Source of the DNA: Pseudomonas fragi
GTDB lineage: Bacteria; Pseudomonadota; Gammaproteobacteria; Pseudomonadales; Pseudomonadaceae
Length of the DNA: 64,000 nt
Reading direction: 5' to 3'
NCBI RefSeq assembly: GCF_900105835.1
Contig: NZ_LT629783.1
Coordinates: 1,860,001 to 1,924,000 of the forward strand
Below, piece by piece: positions 37,000-46,863 of the stretch (its first letter is position 1; each line of letters opens with the position of its first letter). The translations under genes and the position numbers were made by a program. The notes below the pieces were generated by a model. The model ran no database searches. It was not told the DNA's origin and saw nothing but the letters and a program-made list of their open reading frames with translations.

Positions 37000-38352
37000 T
37001 TAAACCACCAACGACAGCAGCAGAATAAAGATCAAGCCGACAATCGACAGAATGGTTTCCATCGCGGTCCAGGTCTTGAAGGTTTCAGCCACGGTCATGT
37101 TGAAGTACTGCTTCACCAGCCAGAAACCCGCATCGTTGACGTGAGACAGGATCAACGAACCCGCGCCGGTCGCCAGTACCAGCAACTCGCGGTTCACACC
37201 CGGAATCAAGTCCACCACCGGCAACACAATCCCCGCCCCGGTAATGGTCGCCACGGTCGCAGAACCCGTCGCGATACGAATCACCGCCGCCACCAGCCAG
37301 GCCAGCAGGATCGGCGAGATTTGCGCGTTCACGGCCATATGGCCGATCACGTCACCCACACCGCTGGCTACCAGCATCTGCTTGAAACCGCCGCCCGCAC
37401 CAATGATCAGAATGATCGCTGCGGTAGGGGCCAGGCTTGCGTCCAGCAGCTTGAGGATACGCTTGGAGTCGATCCCCTGACGGGCGCCAAAGGTGTACAG
37501 CGCCAGCAACAATGCCAGCAACAGCGCACTGATCGGGTGACCGATCATGTCCATCCACACGCGGAAGAAGTTGCCGTCAGGCAGCGCAACGTCTGCAAAC
37601 GTCTTGAGCAACATCAGGAACACCGGCAACAGCACGGTCACCAGGGTGATGGAGAAGCTTGGCAGGGTGCTGGATTCCGGCTCGCTGGCCAGTTGGTCCA
37701 TCAGGTCCTGGGAAGCATGCCCCGGGATGTACTTGGCGATAAACGTGCCGTAAATCGGCCCGGCAATGATCGCGGTCGGCAGCGCTACGATCAGACCGTA
37801 CAAGATGGTCTTGCCGATATCGGCACCAAACACGCCAATGGCCAGCAGCGGACCCGGGTGCGGTGGTACCAGCCCGTGTACGGCGGACAAGCCGGCGAGC
37901 AGCGGGATGCCGATCTTGATGATCGACACGCCGGTACGGCGCGCAACGATAAACACCAACGGGATCAACAGCACAAAGCCGATTTCGAAAAACAACGGAA
38001 TACCGACCAGGAAGGCGGCAAACATCATTGCCCACTGCACCTTGTCCTTGCCGAAGGCACGGATCAGGGTGCGGGCGATCTGGTCTGCCCCCCCGGAGTC
38101 GGCCATCATTTTGCCAAGCATGGTGCCCAGTGCCAGGATGATCCCGACAAAGCCCAGCACGCCACCAAAACCGTCCTGGAACGACTTGATGATCAGGTTG
38201 GCAGGCATGCCGGCAGTCAGGCCCAGAAACGCCGAGGCAATAATCAGGGCGATAAAGGGGTGCAACTTGAATCGGGTGATCAAAACGATCAGCCCGATAA
38301 TGGTCACTACTGCATCAAGCAGCAGAAACGTATTGTGGGACATGCCTAGCAT
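37000..38352 (-). CDS. gntP: Gluconate permease, GntP family
   Basis: A 450-residue inner-membrane H+/gluconate symporter of the GntP family with 12 or more hydrophobic segments. Typical stretches are VLGFVGIILALGTMLGKMMA, GLVPPHPGPLLAIGVFGAD and SHVNDAGFWLVKQYFNM. It brings gluconate in for GntK. AGGAG lies 8 nt before the ATG at 38352. A GntR-type palindrome (38410-38425) and a Crc/Hfq-like motif lie just upstream. Some annotations call this gntT or gntU. Confidence 0.92.
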   Translation of the reverse strand: MLGMSHNTFLLLDAVVTIIGLIVLITRFKLHPFIALIIASAFLGLTAGMPANLIIKSFQDGFGGVLGFVGIILALGTMLGKMMADSGGADQIARTLIRAFGKDKVQWAMMFAAFLVGIPLFFEIGFVLLIPLVFIVARRTGVSIIKIGIPLLAGLSAVHGLVPPHPGPLLAIGVFGADIGKTILYGLIVALPTAIIAGPIYGTFIAKYIPGHASQDLMDQLASEPESSTLPSFSITLVTVLLPVFLMLLKTFADVALPDGNFFRVWMDMIGHPISALLLALLLALYTFGARQGIDSKRILKLLDASLAPTAAIILIIGAGGGFKQMLVASGVGDVIGHMAVNAQISPILLAWLVAAVIRIATGSATVATITGAGIVLPVVDLIPGVNRELLVLATGAGSLILSHVNDAGFWLVKQYFNMTVAETFKTWTAMETILSIVGLIFILLLSLVV

Positions 38353-38370
38353 GGGGCTTCTCCTGCCTTT

Positions 38371-38378
38371 TTGTTGTT
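38371..38378 (-). promoter_or_regulatory. Crc/Hfq-type CA motif before gntP
   Basis: Minus-strand AACAACAA, 5 nt upstream of the Shine-Dalgarno of gntP, fits AANAANAA. Catabolite repression of gluconate uptake is plausible. Confidence 0.5.
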
Positions 38379-38409
38379 ATCAAGTACGGGGGTGCCGCTA
38401 CGGCCGAGG

Positions 38410-38425
38410 CAGATAGCGCTATCTG
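38410..38425. promoter_or_regulatory. GntR operator upstream of gntP
   Basis: CAGATAGCGCTATCTG is a perfect 16-bp palindrome. Its core AGA-y-AGCGCT-r-TCT recurs before gntK (38989-39002). LacI-family regulators bind such CG-centred palindromes, and GntR is encoded next door. Confidence 0.75.
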
Positions 38426-38437
38426 TTTGAAACAACA

Positions 38438-38971
38438 TCATGAAGTTGCCATTACCGTCTGCTCGCTCCACCAGTCTCGGGCGGCGCTTGCTAATTGTTT
38501 AACGTTCATCTGAGCTGCGTTGAGGGTCAGCACCAAAGACTCATTGGTCGGTGATTCAAGTGCAGCGAACTGGCTGTCGATCAGGGTCTTGGGCATGAAA
38601 TGCCCCGGACGATCGGCCACTCGGGCAGCCGCAACCTCGGGGGTCAGCTCCAGGAACACAAAGCCCAGACCGTCTACCGAACTGCGCAGGCGCTCGCGGT
38701 AACGCAGTTTCAGTGCCGAACAGGTCAGCACCGGGCGCTGACCATTGGCAACCGCACGACGCAATTCATCGCACAGGCTGTCAAGCCAGCCGGCGCGATC
38801 TTCATCGGTCAGGGGGATGCCGGCACTCATCTTGGCAATGTTGGCCGCCGGGTGAAAAGCATCGCCTTCAATCGGGGTCGCGCCATTGAGCTGGCACAGT
38901 GCCTGGCTAACGCTGGATTTGCCGCAGCCGGCAACACCCATGATGACCAGAGCAGTGATAGGTTGACTCAT
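38438..38971 (-). CDS. gntK: Gluconokinase
   Basis: A 177-residue P-loop kinase phosphorylating gluconate to 6-phosphogluconate, the entry to the Entner-Doudoroff route. Walker A is MGVAGCGKSSV (about residue 11-21); GDAFHPAANIAKMSAGIPL and LKLRYRERLR follow as in GntK. The start at 38971 has GAGG 6 nt before it; a longer reading to 39031 would cross the operator. It is upstream of gntP on the same strand but separated by 85 nt with a second operator. Confidence 0.92.
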   Translation of the reverse strand: MSQPITALVIMGVAGCGKSSVSQALCQLNGATPIEGDAFHPAANIAKMSAGIPLTDEDRAGWLDSLCDELRRAVANGQRPVLTCSALKLRYRERLRSSVDGLGFVFLELTPEVAAARVADRPGHFMPKTLIDSQFAALESPTNESLVLTLNAAQMNVKQLASAARDWWSEQTVMATS

Positions 38972-38988
38972 GAAACACCTCAGTCCGT

Positions 38989-39002
38989 AGACAGCGCTGT
39001 CT
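38989..39002. promoter_or_regulatory. GntR operator in the gntK-gntR divergent region
   Basis: AGACAGCGCTGTCT, a perfect 14-bp palindrome, 18 nt before the gntK start and between the divergent gntK and gntR genes. It matches the gntP palindrome, so one repressor likely controls all three promoters. Confidence 0.75.
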
Positions 39003-39200
39003 TTGTTCATGCGTTCAATACTTGAAAGCAAAGCACAAAGCTTAGGCTACCGACGTCTATTTCTCATTTTTATGGGGAGACGCGGAGACGCTCTCGACAT
39101 ACAAAGCTGGGGTAACTGATTTACACGCAATCAGGCAATTGCGGGTCCGATTGGACAGCGCTACCTTAGTGACTTGTTTTTTGTTTGGCAAGCCGCCCTG

Positions 39201-40232
39201 ATGACCACCTCCAAAAACGACAAAAACACCCGAACCACGGGTCGCCCTACCCTTAATGAAGTTGCCCGCCTTGCGGGGGTCAGCCCCATCACCGCTTCGC
39301 GTGCTCTGCGCGGCATCAGCAGCGTTGCCACCGAGCTCGCTGCCAAGGTGCGCATTGCGGCCGACGAGCTCAATTATGTGGTCAACCCGGCTGCCCGGGC
39401 GCTGGCCTCGGCGCAGAGCCACTCGGTGGTGGTGCTGGTGCCTTCATTGTCCAACCTGTTGTTTATCGACACCCTCGAAGCCATTCATGACGTATTACGC
39501 CCCCGGGGCTTTGAAGTACTGATCGGTAACTTTCACTACTCGCGCGACGAAGAAGAAAACCTGCTGCGCAACTATATGGCCTACCAGCCACGCGGGCTGT
39601 TGCTGACAGGCTTTGACCGCTCCGAAAGCTCGCGCCGGATGATCGAGACCAGCAATGTGCCCTGCGTGTACATGATGGAGCTGGATGCGGCCGAGGGTGT
39701 GAACTGTGTCGGTTTTTCGCAGTTGCAGGCTGGGGAAACCGCCGCCCGCCACCTGATCTCCCGTGGTCGCCGACGCCTGGCCTATATCGGCGCCCAGCTT
39801 GATCAGCGCACGTTGCTGCGTGGCGAAGGGTATCGCCGTGCCTTGCAGGAGGCCGGTTTGTACAACCCGGATCTGGAAATGCTGACGCCTCGCCCGTCTT
39901 CCGTCGGCCTGGGCGGGGAACTGTTCCTGCAATTGCTGGCCAGCCATCCGCAGGTGGATGCGATCTTTTTCGGCAACGACGACCTTGCCCAGGGCGCTCT
40001 GCTGGAAGCCGCACGCACCGGCATCAAGATTCCGGAGCAAATCGCCATATTGGGCTTCAACGACCTGCCGTCGTCGGAGTTTATGGTGCCGCGCCTGAGC
40101 AGCATTCGCACCCCCCGCGAAGCCATTGGCCGTCGCGCAGCCGAGCAAATGCTGACCTTGATGGCCGGTAATAAAGTGGCCAACCCGGTGCAGGACATGG
40201 GCTTTGAGTTGATGGTGCGCGAAAGCAGTTAA
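39201..40232 (+). CDS. gntR: GntR, LacI-family repressor of gluconate genes
   Basis: A 343-residue LacI-family regulator. The N-terminal helix-turn-helix reads GRPTLNEVARLAGVSPITAS (about 14-33) with the hinge NYVVNPAARALAS. The periplasmic-binding-protein-like ligand domain follows, with NDDLAQGALLEA near its end. It is divergent from gntK and gntP and is expected to release their operators when gluconate or 6-phosphogluconate is bound. The ATG at 39201 (MTTSKND) gives the usual family length; the ribosome binding site is poor. Confidence 0.92.
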   Translation: MTTSKNDKNTRTTGRPTLNEVARLAGVSPITASRALRGISSVATELAAKVRIAADELNYVVNPAARALASAQSHSVVVLVPSLSNLLFIDTLEAIHDVLRPRGFEVLIGNFHYSRDEEENLLRNYMAYQPRGLLLTGFDRSESSRRMIETSNVPCVYMMELDAAEGVNCVGFSQLQAGETAARHLISRGRRRLAYIGAQLDQRTLLRGEGYRRALQEAGLYNPDLEMLTPRPSSVGLGGELFLQLLASHPQVDAIFFGNDDLAQGALLEAARTGIKIPEQIAILGFNDLPSSEFMVPRLSSIRTPREAIGRRAAEQMLTLMAGNKVANPVQDMGFELMVRESS

Positions 40233-40251
40233 AGCTCCCACAACAAACTCC

Positions 40252-40398
40252 GTAGCAGCTGCCGAAGGAACGAGGCTGCGTCCGGCTGCGCAGTAGTCGC
40301 AATCCCGGTGTGCACGATCTCACTGAAACACCGGGGCCGAATGGTTCTGCGAGCGCTTCGCACTCGAACGTAGCCTCGCACGGCTCGTCAACTGCTAC
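40252..40398. repeat. Second-type repetitive extragenic element (inverted pair)
   Basis: GTAGCAGCTGCCGAAGGAAC at 40252 is mirrored by GGCTCGTCAACTGCTAC ending at 40398, with CGAGGCTGCG/CGTAGCCTCG inside the arms. It is a different family from the GTGGGAGCGGG elements and sits between the convergent gntR and the chemoreceptor gene. Confidence 0.75.
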
Positions 40399-40415
40399 AG
40401 GGGGTTGCTGCAGCT

Positions 40416-41735
40416 TTAATGCAGTTGCAACGTCGAGTTGAACTGGCTGATGGCATCGACCACATGCCGGGAGCCTTGCTGGATTTCCAGGATGGCCTCC
40501 CCCGCTTCATTGGCCAGCGACACGCCAAGGCCGGTGCGGCTCAAGCTCGATTGCATGCTGGTGACCGCGCTCAGCGACAAGTCATGGTTGCGGCGCACTA
40601 CCTCGACAATTTCCAGGGTGGCGGCACTGGTGCGCGCTGCCAGGCTGCGGACCTCATCGGCCACCACGGCAAAACCGCGACCATGCTCGCCCGCCCTCGC
40701 GGCCTCAATTGCAGCATTGAGTGCCAGCAAGTTGGTCTGGTCGGCAATGCCGCGGATGGTCTGCACGATTTTGCCGATACTGTCGGACTGCTTGCTCACC
40801 GCATCAATGCTCTGCGCTGCTTCATTGAGATCTTTGGAAATAGCTTCGATGATTTGCACGGTTTGCTGCACCACCTGCGAACCTTTCTGCGCACAGGCAT
40901 CGTTTTGCACTGAAGTACTGTGGGTCGATTCAGCAGCCGTTTGCAGATTCGTGACCTGAGCGGTGATATCACTGGCGAACTTCACCACCTTGTACAAGCG
41001 CCCCTTGGCATCGAAGATCGGGTTGTAGGACGCCTCGAGAAACACCGTATGACCGTATTTATCGACCCTCTCAAAACGTCTGGAATGGAACTCCCCGCGA
41101 TTAAGCGAAGCCCAGAAGGCTTTGTAGCCAGCCGACTCGGCCTCACTGCGGCGACAGAACATACCGTGGTGCTGGCCGACAATTTCGCTCAATGAGTAAT
41201 GCATGGTGTCGAGAAAGTTCTGATTGGCATTGATCACCCGCCCGTCAGGTGAAAACTCGATCACCGCCATCGACCGCCCCAGGGCATTCACGATGCTCTG
41301 GTTTTCGTGCTCTTTGTTGATGCGGTCGGTGATATCCGACGCGACCTTGATCACCCGGGTAACCTGCTGGTCTGCACCGACAATGGGCATGTAGCTGGCT
41401 TCCAGCCACACCTCGCGCCCTGCCTTGTCGAGCCGTGAAAAGGTGCCACTCAAGGCGGCGCCTTGGCTCAGATCCCGCCAGAAATGGCTGTACTCGCTGG
41501 ATTTGACGTAAGCCTCTTCACAAAAAATCCGGTGGTGCTTGCCGCGAATCTCGTCGGCGGTGTAGCCCACTACCCTGCAAAAGTTCTCGTTGGCCTCCAG
41601 GATAGTGCCGTCGGGGGCAAATTCAATAATCGCCATAGAGCGGCTGACCGCCTCCAGCTTGGCCGTCATGTCATTTAACGCGTCGTTAAGACGGTGATTC
41701 TCAAGCAGGTCGGCTTTGCGATGCGAATTAAACAT
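40416..41735 (-). CDS. BdlA-like chemotaxis transducer (PAS-PAS-MCP)
   Basis: A 439-residue soluble methyl-accepting chemotaxis protein. Two tandem PAS domains (about 25-140 and 150-260; [19 protein letters not shown] and [19 protein letters not shown]) show an evident internal duplication. They are followed by a short MCP signalling domain whose tip is [20 protein letters not shown]. There are no membrane segments. The same layout and size are found in BdlA, which links redox or nutrient cues to biofilm dispersal; an Aer-like role is also possible. No che genes lie nearby. Confidence 0.85.
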   Translation of the reverse strand: MFNSHRKADLLENHRLNDALNDMTAKLEAVSRSMAIIEFAPDGTILEANENFCRVVGYTADEIRGKHHRIFCEEAYVKSSEYSHFWRDLSQGAALSGTFSRLDKAGREVWLEASYMPIVGADQQVTRVIKVASDITDRINKEHENQSIVNALGRSMAVIEFSPDGRVINANQNFLDTMHYSLSEIVGQHHGMFCRRSEAESAGYKAFWASLNRGEFHSRRFERVDKYGHTVFLEASYNPIFDAKGRLYKVVKFASDITAQVTNLQTAAESTHSTSVQNDACAQKGSQVVQQTVQIIEAISKDLNEAAQSIDAVSKQSDSIGKIVQTIRGIADQTNLLALNAAIEAARAGEHGRGFAVVADEVRSLAARTSAATLEIVEVVRRNHDLSLSAVTSMQSSLSRTGLGVSLANEAGEAILEIQQGSRHVVDAISQFNSTLQLH

Positions 41736-42019
41736 GGCTCAATCCCTGGAGGTGCTGTCTATTGATAATTCAAAAGTTTCAAGACGCAGCCAGTCAGCTG
41801 GGTTTCTCACTCTTAACGTTAGAGCTGTACACACTTCAAGGGTTTGAGCTCTTATGGCCACGGCCCCGTAAACAAAGAGCATAGCTAGCCAAATCACGCG
41901 CGCAAGCAAATAGCCATCAACCTGCGACGGAACGCTCACGCTTCAAAAACTTACCAAATGGATGATGCCCAATTTAAAAGTTACAGGGTCCCGACGAGCG
42001 AGTCCCTGCGAAAATCTAC
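41736..42019. other. Upstream region of the chemoreceptor gene
   Basis: About 280 nt with no supported gene. It should contain the transducer promoter (minus). A 66-codon minus-strand frame here has no ribosome binding site or recognisable sequence. Confidence 0.4.
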
Positions 42020-42136
42020 TTAATGGCCAAACAAGCCGACGTCAGTTTTCTTGGCCTTTTTATCAGCGCGTTTTTCATCAGCTGTTTTGGCGGGCTTTTT
42101 CTTCGCTGCTTTTTTTGAATCCATACCTTTAGACAT
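42020..42136 (-). CDS. Small Lys/Ala-rich basic protein (38 aa)
   Basis: A 38-residue frame: MSKGMDSKKAAKKKPAKTAD at the start and KKAKKTDVGLFGH at the end. Fifteen of 38 residues are Lys or Arg, so it may bind nucleic acid or ribosomes. GGAG is not obvious, but TGGAGTG lies 8-14 nt upstream. Similar tiny proteins are annotated in other pseudomonads as far as I recall. Function unknown. Confidence 0.65.
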   Translation of the reverse strand: MSKGMDSKKAAKKKPAKTADEKRADKKAKKTDVGLFGH

Positions 42137-42342
42137 GTTATGCACTCCAGCAATCAGGATTGTTAACTGAGGTATAGCACTGATCCGTGGTGAACTTGCA
42201 TTTAAAGTCAGTTATTCAAAAATGAATGCGATTATGTACGTTTTAATTCCGAATACAGCTCACTCACACTATTCAGCCAACCCGCAGAAATTTATCTTTT
42301 GATTATTTATACTACGCGCCCCTTCCTTGAGCCTGTGGACTT

Positions 42343-42789
42343 ATGACTGCCATTATTTACGCCCCGCTTGAAGCGGTTCTATGGCCATTGATGAACAAGT
42401 TTTATCGCGCACATCAATCATCGATGAAAGCGGTCAGGGATGCGCAGTTATGGGTAGCACGTCAGGAGGAGATTATTGCCGGCCTATGTTTGCGGCCGAT
42501 GGCACACGGCTACTGGCTGACCGGATTGTTTGTCGCGCCAGGGCTACGCGGCCAAGGGGTGGCCGGGGCACTGGTCAGCCAGGCAGTCGCCGCCTCCGAT
42601 GGCCCGGTCTGGTTGTTCTGCGACCCGCAGTTGCAGGATTTCTATGAAAAACTCGGGTTTAGCCTGGACGTAGAGTTGCCCCACGCCCTGCACGAGCGGC
42701 TGGTTCGCTATCAACGCAACAAAGCGATGATAGCGATGGGCCTTACTCCTTGGTGCCTGGCTCCAGATCAGGAAACAGCACCTCAATAA
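42343..42789 (+). CDS. GNAT-family N-acetyltransferase
   Basis: A 148-residue GNAT protein: [20 protein letters not shown] contains the acetyl-CoA loop R-G-x-G-V-A and [17 protein letters not shown] the C-terminal part. It resembles YhbS/ArgA-like small acetyltransferases. The last 47 nt overlap the end of the convergent deformylase gene. Confidence 0.8.
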   Translation: MTAIIYAPLEAVLWPLMNKFYRAHQSSMKAVRDAQLWVARQEEIIAGLCLRPMAHGYWLTGLFVAPGLRGQGVAGALVSQAVAASDGPVWLFCDPQLQDFYEKLGFSLDVELPHALHERLVRYQRNKAMIAMGLTPWCLAPDQETAPQ

Positions 42790-43282
42790 AACCGAATTTG
42801 CTGAAGTCCTTGATCCGTGAAGGGTACAGACGACCGATCAAGTGATCGCACTCATGCTGCACAACCCGCGCATGAAACCCCTCTGCAACCCGTACGACTG
42901 GCTCGCCTTTAGGGGTGAAACCTTCGTAACGGATCTTGTGAAAGCGCTCTACGACCCCGCGCAGGCCCGGCACTGACAGGCAGCCCTCCCAGTCTTCCTC
43001 AAGCGCCGGGCTCAAGGGCGTGATAAGGGGGTTGATCAGAATGGTCTGGGGCACGGCTTCGGCATCCGGGTAGCGCTCGCTGTGCTCAAAACCAAAGACC
43101 ACCAATTGCAGGTCAACGCCAATCTGCGGCGCTGCCAGGCCCACGCCGCCAGCGTGCTCCATGGTCTGCAACATGTCGTCGAGCAATTGCCAGAGTTCTG
43201 GCGTGTCGAACATTTCAGCCGGTACCGGCCGGGCTACGCGCAATAGACGCTCATCGCCCATTTTCAGGATTTCACGAATCAT
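42743..43282 (-). CDS. def: Peptide deformylase
   Basis: A 179-residue metalloenzyme removing the N-formyl group from nascent proteins. The three family motifs are intact: [10 protein letters not shown] (46-55), EGCLSVPG (99-106, metal ligand Cys101) and QHECDHL (142-148, ligands His143/His147 and catalytic Glu144). It is not next to fmt, so it is probably a second deformylase rather than the def-fmt copy. It ends 47 nt inside the convergent GNAT gene and starts 3 nt after the YihY gene, forming an operon. Confidence 0.92.
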   Translation of the reverse strand: MIREILKMGDERLLRVARPVPAEMFDTPELWQLLDDMLQTMEHAGGVGLAAPQIGVDLQLVVFGFEHSERYPDAEAVPQTILINPLITPLSPALEEDWEGCLSVPGLRGVVERFHKIRYEGFTPKGEPVVRVAEGFHARVVQHECDHLIGRLYPSRIKDFSKFGFIEVLFPDLEPGTKE

Positions 43283-43284
43283 GG

Positions 43285-44238
43285 TCAGGTTTCATCTGAA
43301 GTGGCTTTAAGGGAGTGGTCGCGGCCAAGGCCGGATACATGCTGCTTGGGATCAGAATCGTCAGACTCATCGAATGTCTTCTCGCCGGGGTTCTTGCCTT
43401 CAGCCGACATATGTTCGATCACGGCATTCATTTCAGCACCCAGCAACAACACCGCCGATGAAATGTAGAAGTACAGCAACAGCACGATGATTGCACCGAT
43501 ACTGCCATACATGGCGTTGTAGTCTGCGAAGGTTTTGACATAAAAAGCAAAACCCAAAGACGCCACGATCCAGACCACCACGGCCAGTACCGAGCCCGGC
43601 GTAATAAAGCGAAACTTCTGCTCCACATCGGGCATCACGTAATACATCAATGCCACGGCTACCATCATCAGCAAAATAATCGCCGGCCAGCGCAGGATGG
43701 TCCACAACGTCACGACAAAGTCTTCAAGGCCCACCTGCCCCGCCAGCCAGCTCATGACTTGCGGCCCGAGCACCATCAGTGCGGCGGCCACCAGCAGCAT
43801 GCCGGCAATGCCAATGGTGTAGAAAATCGACAGCGGAAAACGCTTCCAAATGGGCCGTCCTTCAACCACGTCATAGGCGGCGTTCATCGCACTCATCATC
43901 AAGCGCACACCCGCCGAAGCCGTCCACAGCGCAATCACGATACCCACCGAGAGCAGGCCACCCTTGGATTGCTGCAGCTGGTCGATCACCGGGTTGACCT
44001 GCTCCAGCGCCTGCGGCGGCAGGACCAGTTCAGACTGCAGGCGCAGCCAGGTAAAGAAATCAGGCAGATGCAAAAAGCCGATCAATGCGATCAGGAACAG
44101 AATGAACGGGAATAACGAAAACAGCATTTGATAGGCCAGCGCCGAGGCGTAGGTCGACATTTCATCGTCGATAAATTCCTTGACCGTTCGGATCAAGACT
44201 TTGCCCAAAGGCAGGCCGTTCAAGCCTGGGAATAACAT
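43285..44238 (-). CDS. YihY/BrkB-family inner-membrane protein
   Basis: A 317-residue membrane protein of the YihY (UPF0761) family. Six hydrophobic segments are visible, with the family stretch [20 protein letters not shown] near the N-terminus, [20 protein letters not shown], and [25 protein letters not shown] shortly before a charged C-terminal tail. The old ribonuclease BN name is wrong; a transport role is suspected. Upstream of def in the same operon. Confidence 0.87.
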   Translation of the reverse strand: MLFPGLNGLPLGKVLIRTVKEFIDDEMSTYASALAYQMLFSLFPFILFLIALIGFLHLPDFFTWLRLQSELVLPPQALEQVNPVIDQLQQSKGGLLSVGIVIALWTASAGVRLMMSAMNAAYDVVEGRPIWKRFPLSIFYTIGIAGMLLVAAALMVLGPQVMSWLAGQVGLEDFVVTLWTILRWPAIILLMMVAVALMYYVMPDVEQKFRFITPGSVLAVVVWIVASLGFAFYVKTFADYNAMYGSIGAIIVLLLYFYISSAVLLLGAEMNAVIEHMSAEGKNPGEKTFDESDDSDPKQHVSGLGRDHSLKATSDET

Positions 44239-44519
44239 AGCGTCTCCTTTCGCCGCATCGTTAATGAGGTCAACACGCCTCCAAGCGAAGGGTTTTACCT
44301 AAAAGTAGCCCAATTGGCGACTTTGAAAACACCGGATCGCCAAACCCGTAAAAAGGCCAACCCAACATTGACCCTGTGGCCCGGCATCGAGTTTCATTTA
44401 TTTTCTGCCCATCATTTCGTCGATCAGCGCAGGTTGGGCTTTATGTTTGCCCGCTAACCCCCGAGAATACGCGACGTATTCAGGCTATGGCGCTGAAGAT
44501 CCGCAATTGTAGGAAGGTT

Positions 44520-44900
44520 ATGAAACTCGATAAAAAGCTGGCTATTGCCCGCAGAAACCAGGAACTCGGCGGCGCGGTACTCGGCGTCAACAACTGCCAT
44601 TTCGCCGCACTGAACACCAACAAGAACATCTGGTGGTTCGATATTCCGCTGGCTCGTCTGGCTGTGGGCCAGTACGAATGGGTGCATTTGTTACTGCACA
44701 CCCCAAGCACCGACGAACTGCTGCACCTGAAGGTGACCACTGCATTCCTGCGTGAAAAGCGCGAAGGCATGGTAGTACGTGCGACGCATAAGCGTACGCC
44801 GACCATGAGCCTGGAGTTGAGTGCGGACAAGGATTCCTATTTGCAGGACGTTCGCCCTACAGGTACTGGTGTTAACTTCGCACAGTTCTTGCAGAAATAA
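44520..44900 (+). CDS. Conserved hypothetical protein (126 aa)
   Basis: A 126-residue soluble protein starting MKLDKKLAIARRNQELGGAV and ending TGTGVNFAQFLQK. AGGAAGG lies 4 nt before the ATG. I recall it as a conserved Pseudomonas protein without a named domain. It is basic, with no signal peptide or membrane segment. Function unknown. Confidence 0.7.
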   Translation: MKLDKKLAIARRNQELGGAVLGVNNCHFAALNTNKNIWWFDIPLARLAVGQYEWVHLLLHTPSTDELLHLKVTTAFLREKREGMVVRATHKRTPTMSLELSADKDSYLQDVRPTGTGVNFAQFLQK

Positions 44901-44963
44901 ACCCAAGGGCCAAAACCTGTGGCCGAACTGTAGATACTCTGTTGCAGGTCAAGCCCAACCAAA

Positions 44964-45077
44964 AGCCCCTCACCCTAGCCCTCTCCCGGAGGGCGAGGGG
45001 ACTGACCGCACGCGGCCTGAAAATTTCCATAGATCAGCGCCCTCTCCCTCCGGGAGAGGGTTGGGGTGAGGGGCTTT
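44964..45077. repeat. Inverted repeat of the CCCTCACCC/GGGTGAGGG type
   Basis: AGCCCCTCACCCTAGCCCTC (44964) pairs with the complementary end at 45077, and an inner CTCTCCCGGAGGG / CCCTCCGGGAGAG also pairs. This is a third family of intergenic palindromic repeat in the window. Confidence 0.75.
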
Positions 45078-45130
45078 CAGCCATCACTTTTTCCCCAGCT
45101 GCTACAACAGGTCTTGGCCGTTTCAAAATG

Positions 45131-45157
45131 AAAAAGCCCCGCAATGCGGGGCTTTTT
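45131..45157. terminator. Terminator after fadD1
   Basis: AAAAAGCCCCGC and GCGGGGCTTTTT form a perfect 12-bp inverted repeat with a 3-nt loop, A run on one side and T run on the other. It serves fadD1 (minus) and could act in both directions. Confidence 0.88.
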
Positions 45158-45171
45158 CGTATCCAGGCCGG

Positions 45172-46863
45172 TTACTTCTTGAGACCCAGCTTTTTCAGTT
45201 CTTCATCGCGCAACTCACGACGCAGGATCTTGCCTACGTTGGTAGTCGGCAAGCTGTCGCGGAACTCGACGAATTTGGGCGCTTTATAAGCCGTCAGATT
45301 GGCGCGCATATGCTTCATGACCTCATCCTTGGTCAAGGTCATGCCCGGCTTGACCACGATAAACACCTTGATCAGCTCACCGGTTTTCTCATCCGGAATA
45401 CCGATTGCCGCAGACTGCAGCACGCCAGGCAAGGAAGCCATGACATCTTCCAGCTCATTGGGGTACACATTGAACCCCGACACCAGAATCATGTCTTTTT
45501 TGCGGTCGACAATCCGGATATAGCCATCGGGCTGAATCACGGCGATATCACCGGACTTCAACCAGCCTTCACTGTCCATGATTTCGGCGGTAGCGTCAGG
45601 GCGCTCCCAGTAGCCTTTCATGACTTGCGGGCCCTTGATGCACAGCTCGCCGACTTCACCCAGCGGCAGCTCTTCACCGGCATCGTTGATCACTTTGCAC
45701 AAGGTCGAAGGCACTGGAATGCCAATGGTGCCAACCTGGATGCTCTGGGCCGGGTTGACCGTGGCCACCGGGCTGGTTTCGGTCATGCCGTAACCTTCGC
45801 AGATCGGGCAACCGGTCACGGTTTTCCAGCGCTCGGCCACCGACAGCTGCAAGGCCATGCCGCCCGACAACGTCACCTTGAGGGCCGAAAAGTCCAGTTT
45901 GCGGAACGCTTCGTTATTGCACAACGCCACGAACAGGGTGTTAAGGCCCACAAAGCCGGTGAACTTCCACTTGGACAGCTCTTTAACCATCGCCGGCAAA
46001 TCCCGGGGGTTGCTGATCAGTATGTTGTGGTTACCCAGCAACATCATCGCCATGCAGTGAAAGGTAAAAGCATAGATGTGGTACAGCGGCAGTGGCGTGA
46101 TCAGGATTTCACAACCTTCATCGAGGTTGGAAGCCATCAGCGCCTTGCACTGCAACATGTTGGCAATCAGGTTGCGGTGGCTCAGCATCGCGCCCTTGGC
46201 CACACCGGTGGTGCCGCCGGTGTATTGCAGCACGGCAACATCACTGCTTACCGGGCTGGCTTCCTTGACCGGCTGGCCCTGCCCCTTGCTCAGCACATCG
46301 TTGAACTTGATGGCCTGCGGCAAGTGATAAGCCGGGACCATCTTCTTCACATACTTGATGACGCTGTTGATCAGTACGCGCTTGAACGGCGACAGCATGT
46401 CGGCCACTTCAGTGACGATCACATACTTGACCGAAGTCTGCGGCACGACCTTTTCGGCCAGGTGCGCCATGTTCGCCAGGCACACCAGGGCCTTGGCGCC
46501 GGAATCCTTGAATTGGTGTTCCATTTCCCGCGCGGTGTACAGCGGGTTGGTGTTGACCACGATCAAGCCGGCGCGGATGGCTCCGAACACAGCGATCGGG
46601 TATTGCAGCAGGTTGGGCAACTGCACGGCGATGCGATCGCCCGGCTGCAGGTCGGTGTGCTGTTGCAACCAGGCTGCAAACGCGCCGGACTGCTCATAAA
46701 GCTCACCGTAGGTGATGGTTTTACCGAGGTTACTGAACGCCGGTTTGTCGGCGAACCGCTGACAAGATTCCCGCAGTACCGTCTGAATATTTGGGTATTC
46801 ATCAGGATTGATCTCAGCAGCAATCCCAGCTGGGTACTTATCCTTCCAAAAGCCTTCAATCAT
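45172..46863 (-). CDS. fadD1: Long-chain fatty-acid-CoA ligase FadD1
   Basis: A 563-residue AMP-forming acyl-CoA synthetase. The ATP motif is YTGGTTGVAKGAMLSHRN, then EGYGMTETSPVATVNP, the fatty-acyl signature GWLKSGDIAVIQPDGYIRI and VDRKKDMILVSGFNVYPNEL. It activates fatty acids as they cross the inner membrane. It follows a second, closely related ligase gene (fadD2) in the same direction, the arrangement known from P. aeruginosa. A terminator and 329 nt separate them, so each has its own promoter. Confidence 0.93.
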   Translation of the reverse strand: MIEGFWKDKYPAGIAAEINPDEYPNIQTVLRESCQRFADKPAFSNLGKTITYGELYEQSGAFAAWLQQHTDLQPGDRIAVQLPNLLQYPIAVFGAIRAGLIVVNTNPLYTAREMEHQFKDSGAKALVCLANMAHLAEKVVPQTSVKYVIVTEVADMLSPFKRVLINSVIKYVKKMVPAYHLPQAIKFNDVLSKGQGQPVKEASPVSSDVAVLQYTGGTTGVAKGAMLSHRNLIANMLQCKALMASNLDEGCEILITPLPLYHIYAFTFHCMAMMLLGNHNILISNPRDLPAMVKELSKWKFTGFVGLNTLFVALCNNEAFRKLDFSALKVTLSGGMALQLSVAERWKTVTGCPICEGYGMTETSPVATVNPAQSIQVGTIGIPVPSTLCKVINDAGEELPLGEVGELCIKGPQVMKGYWERPDATAEIMDSEGWLKSGDIAVIQPDGYIRIVDRKKDMILVSGFNVYPNELEDVMASLPGVLQSAAIGIPDEKTGELIKVFIVVKPGMTLTKDEVMKHMRANLTAYKAPKFVEFRDSLPTTNVGKILRRELRDEELKKLGLKK

